DNA of 64,000 bases from the NCBI GenBank assembly GCA_024407855.1, contig JAKSVQ010000001.1:124001-188000 (forward strand), read 5' to 3'. The notes beneath the pieces are model-generated. The model was not told the DNA's origin, did no database searches, and was given only the letters and a program-made list of their open reading frames with translations. The position numbers and the translations under genes were made by a program. Source of the stretch: Mycoplasmoidaceae bacterium (GTDB taxonomy: Bacteria; Bacillota_I; Bacilli_A; Mycoplasmatales; Mycoplasmoidaceae). This document shows, piece after piece, positions 44,187 to 53,733 of the stretch (position 1 is its first letter; each line of letters begins with the position of its first letter).

Positions 44187-44999
44187 ATGCAAAAGAATAT
44201 ATTTCATATCCATACATATATATGTAAACACTCATCAAACCATTTAGATGAGATTGTTGATTATGCCCTAAAGCATGGATATAGGAAACTATATTTTACA
44301 GAACATGCACCAATTACTATTAAATGTCCGTATCAAGCCCGTCGAGCAAATTACAAAGAAATTGCTCAACTAAGAAAAGATATTGATAAATTAAATGTTA
44401 AATATAAGAGTAAATTAAAAATTTATTTTGGCTATGAAGTTGAATATAACAAACCAAATCGTTGGTATATTCAAAAACTTGCCAAAGATCCATATTGTCA
44501 ATTTCTAGTTTTTGGTAATCACTTTTATGGTGATCTATTCAAAATGCAATTACCATTACCTTTGGTAATGAATGTAACAAGAAAAGCTAGTCAACTAAAA
44601 GAGTTTAATGATAATAATAAAGCTGCAATGTCTAGCGGTTTAATGTCTTGAGTGGCGCATCCAGACATTTATTTAAACTCATATCAAAAATGAGACAAAA
44701 CAGCCAAAGCTGTTGCTATGAATATTATTAAATGAGCTATCAAATATAAATTACCTTTAGGTTTCAATGTCAACTTTACTGCTTTTGAAAATAAAAGTGA
44801 GTGACATTATCCATCAAAATATTTTTGAAAGATGGTGGCTAAAACTAACATTCCAGTTATTATTGAATCTGATGCTCATGATATGCATCCACTAAAAGTG
44901 GAATGATTAAATAAGGGAAGACAATTAGCTATTAGTTATGGTTTAAAGAAGAATCTAATTAATGATGTTAAATTGAATTTGTTAAAAAAAGTAAAATAA
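44187..44999 (+). CDS. PHP-domain phosphatase (histidinol-phosphatase-like)
   Basis: A 270-residue polymerase-and-histidinol-phosphatase domain protein. FHIHTYICKHS holds the HxH metal motif, and YFTEHAPI, YFGYEVEYN, FGNHFYGD, VAHPDIYL and IIESDAHDM supply the further metal residues in the family order. No histidine biosynthesis gene is nearby, so a role as a general phosphoesterase is more likely than histidinol phosphate hydrolysis. Several UGA codons are Trp. It stands between two terminators as a single-gene unit. Confidence 0.85.
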
Positions 45000-45022
45000 A
45001 AAAGCTCGATTAGAGCTTTTTA
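44998..45022. terminator. Bidirectional terminator between PHP phosphatase and HPr
   Basis: Stem 45000-45007 with 45013-45020 and a five-base loop, with A- and T-runs. The HPr stop lies 3 bases beyond it. Confidence 0.82.
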
Positions 45023-45024
45023 TT

Positions 45025-45291
45025 TTATGCAGCGACACCAAAGAAGTCAGATATTTCCTTGATTGCTTTGTCTTCGTCATTTCAGTTTGATGCACGAATT
45101 TCAATCTTACCTGGCAGTTTAACTTTTGTATATACTGTCATAAGATTGATTAATGACTTAGCATTAGCTTTGTTGGTACCAACAATTACATCAATATCAC
45201 AAGTATATTTACCAGCAATTTGTTGTAATTTAGCAGCCATTTTACGATGTAGGAATGATGGATCTGTAATTTTTACTTGAATACTTTTCAT
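45025..45291 (-). CDS. ptsH: HPr-like phosphocarrier protein, diverged active site
   Basis: An 88-residue protein with exactly the usual HPr length. The phosphorylation site His15 is in place (SFLHRKMA), and Ser46, the target of HPr kinase, is in place (NAKSLINLM). The normally conserved Arg17 and Pro18 of the GLHARPA motif are Lys and Met here. One UGA (SNWNDED) is Trp. HPr passes phosphate from enzyme I to sugar-specific PTS proteins. The changed residues next to His15 make it either a fast-evolving true HPr or a paralog with altered partners. No other PTS gene is in the window. Confidence 0.78.
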
Positions 45292-45332
45292 AACAAAATA
45301 TATAAATTTATTATAAATGCATTTTGACTTTA

Positions 45333-45372
45333 CTTATCAAAAAACCTATATTTTATTATGGTTTTTGATAAG
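45333..45372. repeat. Inverted repeat at the 3' end of ttcA
   Basis: Arms 45333-45346 and 45360-45372 match over 13 bases with one extra A, around a 13-base A/T loop. It overlaps the ttcA stop codon. There is no clean T-run after it on either strand, so it is only a possible terminator or mRNA-end structure. Confidence 0.5.
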
Positions 45373-46125
45373 TTTTTTGTCAAATCCTTCATCAAATCAA
45401 AGATACGAACCATCCTTGTTTAGAAAGCTTCTAAAGATATTAACATAAGCATTAGGTCATTGCTTAGAATCATAGAAGTTTTCATTTATAAAATTCTTTA
45501 TAAATGAACGTTGAGTTATTTTCTCATTAGGACATAAATTATTAACAACTGGAAGTTTATATTTTTTAGCAACCTTTTCTATGTCGTTTTCACGACATAG
45601 AATTAATGGTCGAATCATTCAAACTTTATTTCGATCTAAATAGCTAATCGGTCTTAGTGTTGCAAGACGAGACTCATTTAACATATTCATAAAGAAAGTT
45701 TCAATCGCGTCATCAGCATGATGACCCAAAGCCAATTTATTAAATTTTTGTTCTTTCATTGCTCGGACTAGGATTGCCTTCTTCATCTTGGCACAAAGCG
45801 AGCATTGAATTCTATTGTGTTCTTTTTTTGCTTGCAAAACTTCAGCAATATTTGAGTTTAGAATTTCCAAATCAATAATATTTGCTTTAGCAAACTTAGT
45901 AAGTTTATCATAGTTAACTTTTTTGAAACCTAAAGCAACATGGAAACCTTTAACCTTTAGATTTCATTTCTTTTCTTGATTTATCTTTTTGCAAAAGATA
46001 TCTAAAGCTTTTAATAAAACAAGTGAGTCTTTTCCACCAGACACACCAACAGCTATCTTATCATTTTTCTTGATTAAATGAAAAATGCTATTTGCTTTAA
46101 TTATGTTACCAATTACTATTCTCAT
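45346..46125 (-). CDS. TtcA-family tRNA thiolation protein
   Basis: A 259-residue PP-loop ATPase resembling TtcA (2-thiocytidine at position 32 of tRNA). The PP-loop VGVSGGKDSLV is near residue 30, CSLCAKMKK holds the CxxC of the cluster-binding or thiol site, and LGHHADDAIETFFMNML is the second family signature. A third Cys is in LILCREND, where TtcA has PLxxxxE. UGA codons supply Trp (KKWNLKV, NKVWMIRP, SKQWPN). The start MRIVIGNIIKANSIF was chosen over an upstream in-frame ATG at 46257 because that one would overlap truB. It is divergent from truB with 24 bases between starts. Confidence 0.87.
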
Positions 46126-46149
46126 AATTTTATATGATAAAATTATATT

Positions 46150-46821
46150 ATGTTTACACCTGATAAACTTATATTGATTGATAAACCACAAGGTTGAACT
46201 AGCAATGATGTCGTTGCTAAGATTAAAGGAGCGTGTGGTTATAAAAAAGTAGGACATGCAGGAACTTTAGACCCAATGGCTACTGGGCTTTTAATTATTG
46301 GTTACGACGAAGGAACTCACCTTTTAGGTGATTTAATGTTACAAGACAAACAATATCAAACAACTATTAAGTTCGGTATTAGAACTGATACTGGTGATAA
46401 GACTGGCACCATTATTGAAAAACAAAGAGTTAAACTAAATGAAAAACAAGTAAAGCAAGCTTTAGCTAGTTTTGTTGATCAAGATTACTTACAACGACCA
46501 CATCCATACTCTGCTATTAAAGTAAATGGTAAGAAAGCATATGAATATGCTCGTCAAGGTAATCCACTTGAACTTGAACCACGATTAGTTAAAATCAACG
46601 GATTTAGAATTGTTGATTTTAATCCAAATAAACAAGAACTAAAGATTACATTAAATGTAACCAAAGGATTTTATGTTCGTTCCTTTGCAGAAGACTTAGC
46701 AGCAAAATTAGGGACAGTTGGACACATTACTACTTTAGTAAGAACTAAATGTGGTGACTATAAATTAAAAAATGCTTATACTTTAATTGATTATCTAAAT
46801 TTATATGGCCGTAAAAATTAA
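46150..46821 (+). CDS. truB: tRNA pseudouridine(55) synthase TruB
   Basis: A 223-residue pseudouridine synthase acting on U55 of the tRNA T-loop. The start LILIDKPQGWTSNDVV (W from UGA) and KKVGHAGTLDPMATGLL contain the catalytic Asp and the HxGTLDP motif. RPHPYSAIKVNGKKAYEYAR and YVRSFAEDL are the other TruB motifs. It is shorter than the E. coli enzyme because the C-terminal PUA domain is missing, as in many mollicutes. The end overlaps ribF by 17 bases; truB-ribF is a common Firmicute gene pair. Confidence 0.94.
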
Positions 46822-47677
46822 AGAAATAAATTTAAGTAATACTAAACCATCAAAACTACCATTAGTTATTGGCTATTTTGGTAGTATCCATGTAATGCAT
46901 GGATTACTATTGACTAGATTCAACCGATATAATGTTTTAACTTTTAAAGATTTTGGAGCAAAACAAGTTAACCAATTGTATTTTGGTAAAGAGCGATTAA
47001 ACAATATTGCTAAATATAAACCAACAAATATATTTGTTTATGATATAGCTAAACATAATGTTCCGGCTGAAGAATTTATTCAAAAAGTTTTATTAAAACT
47101 TAAACCATCAATAATCTATGTTGGATCAGATTTTAAATTTGGTTATGACCATAAACCTTACACATTACTTAAAAAGTATTTTGATGTTATAACACTAAAC
47201 CACAACAAAATAGTTTCAACTACTATTATTGCTGGTTTACTACGTAAAGGTGATGTAGAAAAAGCTAACAGCTTTTTATACTTTCCATACTACTATATTT
47301 CTGAATGAATTAAAGGTTATCATCGTGGAAAACAAATGGGAATTAGAACTATCAACCTTAAGGTTGATCATAAGTTCTTATTGCCTGAAGGATCATATGT
47401 CAGCCGAATTAAAATAGGCAACCGAACTTACAATTCTGTAAGTTTTGTTGGTGCTAGCAAGACATTTAATAACAAAGATGTTGTAATTGAAACACATGTA
47501 TTAAAAAAATACATAAGTCCACGTTCCGTTTATCCGGCTAATGTTAGAAAAAATGTAAAAGTTGAATTTTTAAAATTCATTCGAGCAAACAAGAAGTTTG
47601 CTAATCCATTAATGTTAGCTTCAGCAATTCAAAACGATATTCAACTCGCAAAAGACTACTTTGTTAAAAATAAATAA
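46805..47677 (+). CDS. ribF: Bifunctional riboflavin kinase / FAD synthetase
   Basis: A 290-residue enzyme converting riboflavin to FMN and FAD. The N-terminal nucleotidyltransferase domain opens LVIGYFGSIHVMHGLLL, where the family has GxFDGxHxGH. The change to GSIHVMHG and the loss of the second His are notable. IIYVGSDFKFGYD matches the VGxDFxFG motif. The C-terminal kinase part, RGKQMGIRTINL, corresponds to GxxxGxPTAN with Arg in place of Pro. FMN and FAD are needed by the hydrogenase NuoF-type subunit in this window. It overlaps truB and is followed by the ECF transport genes, which may import riboflavin or another vitamin. Confidence 0.88.
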
Positions 47678-47690
47678 TATAATTATTTAA

Positions 47691-48509
47691 ATGTTCAAAA
47701 CAAAGAAAAACAAATTAATCGAGTTGGATAAAATTTGTTTTGGTTATGAACCAAAAAAGACAATTTTATCTAATGTTTCTTTTTCATTAAATGAAAAAGA
47801 ATATGTTTGTATTATTGGACCAAATGGTTGTGGTAAATCTACACTAGGAAAATTATTAGTTGGTTTATTCAAACCAAATACTGGAAAGATTATTTTTAAT
47901 AACAAAGTTATTGACAAAACTAATGTTAGAGAATTAAGAAATTCATCAGGATTAGTATTTGAAAATCCTGATAACCAATTTATTGGTTTGACTTTACAAG
48001 ATGACATTGCATTTGGCTTAGAAAATAAACGTGTACCGCACAACCGCATGCAAGGGTTAATTAATAAGACTGCCGATTATTTAGGTATTACTGATTTATT
48101 AAAATCAGCAACTAAAGATCTATCTGGTGGCCAAAAGCAACTTGGCGCCATAGCTTCAGTTCTAGTTATGAATCCTAAGTTTATAGTGTTTGACGAAGTC
48201 ACTAGCATGCTTGATTATCCATCTAAGCAACAAATTCAAAAGTTAATGTTATCGTTAAGGACAACACAAAAGAAAACTATTATCAATATTACTCATGACA
48301 TAGAAGAAGTTATCAATGCTGATAAAGTTATTGTTATGAACAGAGGCAAGGTTGTAATGGTTGGTAAACCGTTGGATATCTTTAAAAATTCTAAATTTAA
48401 AAAATTATCTTTAGATAAACCATTTATGCTTAAGTTAGCTGAACAGTTAGGAATTAAACCAACAACTAATTTAGATAAATTAGTGAAGGAAATCAGTTAT
48501 GAAAAATAA
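47691..48509 (+). CDS. ecfA1: ECF transporter ATPase EcfA1
   Basis: A 272-residue ABC ATPase of the energy-coupling-factor module that powers uptake of vitamins. Walker A is GPNGCGKST near residue 42, the Q-loop region is VFENPDNQFIGLT, the signature is LSGGQKQLGA, Walker B is FIVFDEVTSMLD and the switch His is in ITHDIEEV. The PDNQ segment is typical of EcfA. It is the first of three adjacent genes ecfA1-ecfA2-ecfT with overlaps of 11 bases and 1 base. Confidence 0.93.
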   Translation: MFKTKKNKLIELDKICFGYEPKKTILSNVSFSLNEKEYVCIIGPNGCGKSTLGKLLVGLFKPNTGKIIFNNKVIDKTNVRELRNSSGLVFENPDNQFIGLTLQDDIAFGLENKRVPHNRMQGLINKTADYLGITDLLKSATKDLSGGQKQLGAIASVLVMNPKFIVFDEVTSMLDYPSKQQIQKLMLSLRTTQKKTIINITHDIEEVINADKVIVMNRGKVVMVGKPLDIFKNSKFKKLSLDKPFMLKLAEQLGIKPTTNLDKLVKEISYEK

Positions 48510-49401
48510 TGTGACTAATAAAAACCTTCATACTAATAATGTTATCACTTGTGATAACCTTACTATTTCTCTTGGTTCAAAGAAGAATAGATCAATCTTA
48601 ATTGATAAGTTTAATTTTGCTTTTGAAAAAAATAAAATATATGCTATCGTTGGTGGATCAGGTGTTGGTAAGACAACTCTAGTTTCTCATTTCAATGGTT
48701 TGTTAAAATCAAACGATGGCAATATATTTATTGATAAAGATAAATCAATATTAGGCGAACAACGCAAAATAAAAAATTATAAAGCGATTAGAAAAGATGT
48801 TAGTTTAGTTTTTCAATTTCCTGAATATCAAATATTTAAAGATACAGTAGAAAAGGATATTGCCTTTGGACCTATTAACTATAGTGTTAATAAGCAAGAA
48901 GCTAAGAATTTGGCTTCTAAATATATGTATTTAGTAGGACTGAATGAATCGCTAGCTTCTGTAAATCCATTTGATTTATCAAATGGACAAAAGAGATTGG
49001 TGGCTATTGCGGGTGTGCTAGCAATAGAATCGCAAGTTGTTATCTTTGATGAACCAACGGCTGGACTAGATTCACGTGCGCAAAAAAATATTATTAATAT
49101 TATCAAACAATTAAAGAAACAAGGTAAGACTATCATTCTCATTACCCATAATATGGATAATGTCTTAGAGCTTGCTGATGAAGTGCTTGTGTTACATGAT
49201 CAAAGACTTCATTATTATGGAACACCATATGAAATCTTCACTGACTCACTTGTTTTAAAACAAGCAGGTTTAGCTACACCACATGTCATATTAATGATTA
49301 ATAAATTGATTAATCATAATAATAAATATGAAAAATTATTAGAAGCTCAGCCAAGAACATTGGAAGAGTTAACCAATCTTCTTAAGAAAGGAGGCAAATA
49401 A
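48499..49401 (+). CDS. ecfA2: ECF transporter ATPase EcfA2
   Basis: A 300-residue ABC ATPase pairing with EcfA1. Walker A is GGSGVGKTT, the Q-loop is VFQFPEYQIF (FPEYQ is diagnostic of EcfA2), the signature is LSNGQKRLVAIAG (Asn replaces the second Gly of LSGGQ), Walker B is VVIFDEPTAGLD and the switch is ITHNMDNV. It overlaps the end of ecfA1 by 11 bases, and its stop overlaps the ecfT start by one base (TAATG). Confidence 0.93.
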   Translation: MKNNVTNKNLHTNNVITCDNLTISLGSKKNRSILIDKFNFAFEKNKIYAIVGGSGVGKTTLVSHFNGLLKSNDGNIFIDKDKSILGEQRKIKNYKAIRKDVSLVFQFPEYQIFKDTVEKDIAFGPINYSVNKQEAKNLASKYMYLVGLNESLASVNPFDLSNGQKRLVAIAGVLAIESQVVIFDEPTAGLDSRAQKNIINIIKQLKKQGKTIILITHNMDNVLELADEVLVLHDQRLHYYGTPYEIFTDSLVLKQAGLATPHVILMINKLINHNNKYEKLLEAQPRTLEELTNLLKKGGK

Positions 49402-50465
49402 TGTATCGTAAATATACATTTAAAACTCCTTTGGAAGAAAGACCAATCTTCTTAAATAAGTTTAATCCAACATTAAAAGTAATCTGTGCAATACTATTAT
49501 TAGTATTAATCTTCTTGCCCGTAACGATTGTAGGACAGGTAAGTATTCTACTTATTGTTTTAGGGCTGTGATTTTCAGCAAGATTACCACGAAGAAAATT
49601 CAAACCAATCTTTAGAACAATATTAGTATTATTTATATTTATCTTTATTATTAATTGGCTTGTCGCTAAGGATCCAAGCTTGAAATTTGATTTGGAAAGT
49701 CATTATCAATTGTGAGGCAGTGATTGATTATCATTATTTAACCGTGGATGAGTACACCAATATAGTTTATACTATAACACATATTATTGAACGTGTGGGC
49801 AGATATGAGGTGGATGAGTTGCAAATGAGCTTGTAACGGTTGAACCACTATCTGGATCATTCATTACTATTACTATTGAAGGCGTTAAATTATATTTAGA
49901 GTATTCAGCACCTTTATATGCATTGAGCTCGCAAGTATTAATTACTAGCGTGAGTGTATGCATTAAATTGTTCTGTATGCTTACAGTATTTAGTTTGCTT
50001 GTTAACACTACTTCAACATTACAACTAACATATGCTTTCGAACATATCTTGTGGCCACTAAAGTGGATTAGAGTCCCAGTCACTGAAATATCTTATATTA
50101 TTGCTGTTGCTATCAGATTTGTTCCTAGTCTATTTGATGAAGCTAATAAAATAATAAGCGCGCAAGCAAGTAGAGGTATGGACTATCGCAATGGAAGACT
50201 GGCAACAAAAATTAAAGCAGTTGGTTCGTTGGTTGTCCCAATGTTTGCCACAGCTTTCAATCATGCCGACAAACTATCCGATGCTATGGAGGCCAGAAAC
50301 TTCATTCCTAGGGCCAAGAGAACAAAATATAGACTCTACCATTGCTCGGTGTCAAACTGAGTCTCATTCGCGATTTTAATTTGTTTGTTTGCTCTATTTA
50401 TTTACTTTGTGGTTAAGAAAGTTATAATCTATCCATTCATAGCAGTGGACTGCTTTAATATATAA
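49401..50465 (+). CDS. ecfT: ECF transporter transmembrane subunit EcfT
   Basis: A 354-residue membrane subunit that couples the two ATPases to a vitamin-binding S component. The opening LNKFNPTLKVICAILLLVLIF is typical. The coupling helices carry the two Ala-Arg-Gly-like motifs ASRGMDY and EARNFIP in the C-terminal half. Six or more membrane segments are seen. A region of about 90 residues after the third helix is enlarged and rich in Trp (mostly UGA), as in other mycoplasma EcfT proteins. No S component is adjacent, so substrate choice depends on genes elsewhere. Confidence 0.92.
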
Positions 50466-50467
50466 AT

Positions 50468-51205
50468 ATGAACACGCGTTATAAAGCTATATTAAGTTAC
50501 AACGGAAGCAACTACCATGGTTGAGCAAAACAACCAGGGCAACAAACTATCCAAGGAATCTTGGAAGAAACTATTTTTAATGTTCTTAACCAAAAGGTTA
50601 AAGTTTATGCTGCTGGAAGAACTGATGCTGGAGTTAATGCCACCGGTCAAGTAATTCATTTTGATTTATCAATCAAAATAAAACCTAAACAAATTATGGA
50701 AGCTTTAAATAAAGCTTTACCATATGATATTCGTTTGACTAAAGTAAAAGTTGCTGCCAAAGACTTCAATGCTCGCTTTATGGCAAAGCATAAGACTTAT
50801 ATATATAGTATCAATACTAATAATATTAGTGATGCTGTTAGTAGCACACATATCTATCAATATAATAAATCAATTAATATTAGCTTGTTAAAAAGATCAA
50901 ACAAAGTATTTTTAGGAAAGCACAACTTTCTATCTTTCTCAACTGATGAACGATCAGGGGAATCATTAGAAAGAAAGATTCTTTCTATATATATAAGGAA
51001 GAACAAGGACCTAGTAAATATTGTTATTAAAGGTACTGGCTTTTTAAGAAGTCAAGTAAGAATGATGGTTGGTTCTATGCTAGCATTAAATGAAGGTAAG
51101 ATTACCTTATCACAGATAAAGCAATGATTAAATAATCCAAAAAAAGGCCAAGCAACTTATAAAGCTCCTGCTTGTGGCCTTTGTCTATTTAAAATAAAAT
51201 ATTAA
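50468..51205 (+). CDS. truA: tRNA pseudouridine(38-40) synthase TruA
   Basis: A 245-residue pseudouridine synthase modifying the anticodon arm of tRNA. The start YKAILSYNGSNYHGWAKQPGQ contains the family signature (W from UGA), AAGRTDAGVNATGQVIHF carries the catalytic Asp in GRTDxGV, and GTGFLRSQVRMMVG is the C-terminal signature. It follows ecfT by 2 bases, an arrangement (ecfA-ecfA-ecfT-truA) conserved across Firmicutes. Its stop directly abuts the stop of the convergent rnhC with no room for a terminator. Confidence 0.95.
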
Positions 51206-52090
51206 TTATTTATTTAGGATTTCACCAGTAATTGAATCAAAGTGAAGCTTAGCAAATTCTGCTAACTTTGCTTTTTTGATTATTTGTTTACCAGCAGCAA
51301 CAATCTTTGCTTTTTCAACTGAACCTAAAGGAAGTTTAACCCCAGCTTTAGCTGATAACTTATCCATGTAGGTTAGGAAGGCATCTCTTGCTATAACGCT
51401 TGCGCAAGCTACGGATAAATATTTAGATTCGGCTTTCATTTCAATTACATTTATGTAAACAGCTTTAATGTTTGCTTTCTTTAAATAATCAAAATAGTGT
51501 TGTCGAGAGACAAACTGGTCAAGGATAACTTGATAATGTTTATCTTTTAACTTATTAGTTAATTTAGTTAGAGCATCATTGTGACAAATTGCTTTAACAA
51601 TATTACTGTTGTCAAACTTATCAATAATCTTGTTGTAAACAACAGGTTGACAAACACAAACTTCGGCCTTAACAATTTTCTTTAATTGTTTAGCCATGGC
51701 TTTAATTTGTTTGTCATCAATCTTCTTTGAGTCATTAACTTTTAATGCTTTAACAGCATCAACCAATTCATTTGGTACATAACACGCACAAGTTACAACT
51801 GGTCCAAAGTAATCACCAGTTCCAACTTCGTCCATACCAATTGAACCATCAAGGTTTTTTAAACTTACCTTCTTTGAAGGTGTAGTAGCTTTCTTACCAA
51901 AGTTTAAAATGGCAGAATCTTCACCTTGTAATAACAAAGTTCCATTTTTAAAAACACTGATAGCTAAGTCTTTAGTTTTATAAAAAGCTAAAAGATTTTC
52001 ATTCTTTAAATTCGATTGTTTATATGCTTTATAAGCACTATCAATTCGATTGAATTCAGTTTTTGTAATTTTACTTGTTAAGCTTTTCAT
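51206..52090 (-). CDS. rnhC: Ribonuclease HIII
   Basis: A 294-residue RNase H type 2 enzyme of the HIII class, which removes RNA from RNA-DNA hybrids. The N-terminal 85 residues form the TBP-like substrate-binding domain special to RNase HIII. The catalytic domain begins SIGMDEVGTGDYFGPVV with the DExGxG motif, followed by LKVNDSKKI, VILDQFVSRQ and the final acidic region with VACASVIARDAFL. No UGA is needed. Its start overlaps the end of ispG by 20 bases, so it is translated from the same message. Confidence 0.94.
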   Translation of the reverse strand: MKSLTSKITKTEFNRIDSAYKAYKQSNLKNENLLAFYKTKDLAISVFKNGTLLLQGEDSAILNFGKKATTPSKKVSLKNLDGSIGMDEVGTGDYFGPVVTCACYVPNELVDAVKALKVNDSKKIDDKQIKAMAKQLKKIVKAEVCVCQPVVYNKIIDKFDNSNIVKAICHNDALTKLTNKLKDKHYQVILDQFVSRQHYFDYLKKANIKAVYINVIEMKAESKYLSVACASVIARDAFLTYMDKLSAKAGVKLPLGSVEKAKIVAAGKQIIKKAKLAEFAKLHFDSITGEILNK

Positions 52091-53162
52091 AATGTTTTAC
52101 TGCTTGATTATATTTTTTATCAATTAATTCTTTTAATATTTTAGTTACTTCAGTATTTGGTATTTCTTTGTTTAATGTTCCATTAATATATAGGAAGCTA
52201 GTAGTCTTGTCTTTGACACAGATAGCTAAATCACAACCCTTAGCTTCACCTGGCCCATTGACGATACAACCCATGATTCCAATCTTAATTGCTAGATGTT
52301 TATCTTCTAGATAAGTATCAATTTCTCTAACTCATTTCTTTGTATCATATTGGTTTCTTCCACATAGTGGACAAGCAATAATGTTGTAGTATGGAATGTT
52401 GAATCCCATATTATTTAATAAAGTCTTAGCAATCTTGATTTCATCTTTTCGATCGCCATTAACTGAAATACGAATAGTATTTCCTATTCCCATATTTAGT
52501 AATGGGATTAGAGCAATACATGATTTAACAATTCCAGCATGATCTGGTCCAGATTCAGTTACACCTAAGTGAATTGGATATTTGCAATGTTTTGCTAGTT
52601 CAATATTAGCAAAGTACGTAGTACTTGGATCTGAATCTTTGATACTAACAATTAATTTTTCAAAACCATTTTTTTCAAAGAATTTAATTCAAGAGTAAGC
52701 ACAATTTACTAATTGAATAACTCTTGATCCTTTAGGATCAATTGTTAATGAACCACCATTGATTCCAATTCTGATTGCAACGTCTTTTGCTTTAGCTGCT
52801 TGAAGTATTTCAAGCACTTGTTCTCTTGAACCAATGTTTCCTGGATTAATTCTAATCTTTGCAACATTAGCAGCAATTGCTTTTAAAGCAAATTGATAAT
52901 TAAAATGAATATCAGCAATGATTGGTGTTTTAGTTTTTTTAACAATTTCAGCTAAAGCTGATGCATCAGCTTCATCTAGAACTGCAACTCTAACTAATTG
53001 TGCTCCATAGTTAGTCAATTGTTTAATTTGTTCAACAGTTTTTTCAACATCGCTTGTCTTAGTAGTTGTCATTGTTTGGATGACAATTTCATTGTAGCCA
53101 CCAATGGTTAGGTTACCAACCTTAACAGCTTTTGTTGATGTTCGATTTCTACACTTACTCAT
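52071..53162 (-). CDS. ispG: 4-hydroxy-3-methylbut-2-enyl diphosphate synthase IspG
   Basis: A 363-residue [4Fe-4S] enzyme of the MEP isoprenoid pathway. The N-terminal TIM-barrel part has VQTMTTTKT-like IQTMTTTKTSDVE, ADIHFNYQFALKA, KIRINPGNIG and IRIGINGGSL. The cluster Cys residues are in IACPLCGRNQ and GCIVNGPGEAKGCDLAI, where the Glu of GPGEA is catalytic. UGA codons (AYSWIKFF, KKWVREI) are Trp. No other MEP gene is in the window. IspG needs low-potential electrons, which the neighbouring ferredoxin might supply (inference). It overlaps rnhC by 20 bases. Confidence 0.94.
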
Positions 53163-53194
53163 TGTTAAAAGTTTTTTTATTATATATAAAAAGA

Positions 53195-53223
53195 AAAAAA
53201 TCGTTAATTAAAACGATTTTTAT
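53195..53223 (-). terminator. Terminator after tRNA-His
   Basis: Stem 53196-53205 with 53212-53221 around an AATTAA loop, with a T-run on the minus strand. It lies between tRNA-His and ispG. Confidence 0.75.
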
Positions 53224-53228
53224 CATTA

Positions 53229-53307
53229 TGGGGCGTTTAGTGGGACTTGAACCCACGGGATGCCTGAGTCACAGTCAGGTGTGTTAGCCAACTTCACCAT
53301 AAACGCC
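53229..53307 (-). tRNA. tRNA-His (anticodon GUG)
   Basis: A complete cloverleaf on the minus strand. The anticodon stem CCTGA/TCAGG encloses CTGTGAC, giving GUG. The extra G at position -1 is encoded and faces C73, the identity element for histidyl-tRNA synthetase. The acceptor is GCGTTTA/TAAACGC, the T-arm is GTGGG-TTCAAGT-CCCAC, and CCA is encoded. Confidence 0.93.
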
Positions 53308-53349
53308 ATAACCGTTTAATAATTATACAAACTTTTGACTAAATATAAG

Positions 53350-53455
53350 TATAATAAGTTAAACACGTTAGACCCAAGACATGATTGCTTTATCTGTCGA
53401 AGCGATAACATAAAAAAGTGTTGAAAAATTAAATTTAAGGAGACATATTAAGAAT
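53350..53455 (+). promoter_or_regulatory. rpsO promoter and structured leader
   Basis: TATAAT at 53350-53355 is followed by a leader of about 95 bases. Nested pairings are visible: AACAC (53362-53366) with GTGTT (53418-53422), and ATTGCTT (53384-53390) with AAGCGAT (53400-53406, one G-T pair). The RBS AAGGAG lies before the ATG. Ribosomal protein S15 often represses its own message by binding a leader structure, so this is a candidate S15-binding leader. I cannot verify the fold. Confidence 0.5.
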
Positions 53456-53731
53456 ATGGCTGTTTCAAAAGAAACTAAGAAAAACTTAGTTAAAGAATAC
53501 GGAAAGAATCCAAAGGACACAGGTAACACTGAAGTTCAAATTGCGATTTTAACTGCTGAAATTAATTCTTTAACTGAACACTTAAAAGGTAATCAAAAAG
53601 ATTTTGCTAGCAAAAGAACTTTGTATGCAAAGAACTCTAAAAGACGTAATCTTTTAAATTATCTTAAGAGAACAGATCTAGAAAAATACCGTGAATTAGT
53701 TAAGAAACTTAATTTAAGAGCTGCTAACTAG
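53456..53731 (+). CDS. rpsO: 30S ribosomal protein S15
   Basis: A 91-residue ribosomal protein that binds 16S rRNA at the three-way junction of helices 20-22. The family pattern is clear: GNTEVQIAILTAEINSLTEHL, then KDFASKRTLYAKNSKRRNLLNYLKR (written here only as the S15 signature region, residues 51-75) and a basic tail. The length is normal (about 89). It is preceded by a structured leader and followed after 2 bases by a membrane protein and cation exchangers, an unusual neighbourhood. Confidence 0.97.
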   Translation: MAVSKETKKNLVKEYGKNPKDTGNTEVQIAILTAEINSLTEHLKGNQKDFASKRTLYAKNSKRRNLLNYLKRTDLEKYRELVKKLNLRAAN

Positions 53732-53733
53732 TT

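Noticed and set aside
45333..45372. Strong bidirectional terminator for ttcA
   Set aside because: The stem is good but there is no T-run directly after it on either strand, so it is listed as an inverted repeat only.
46126..46257. Extended N-terminus for the TtcA-like protein
   Set aside because: It would overlap the start of truB and is rich in Phe/Ser/Leu with no homology; the shorter start fits the family N-terminus.
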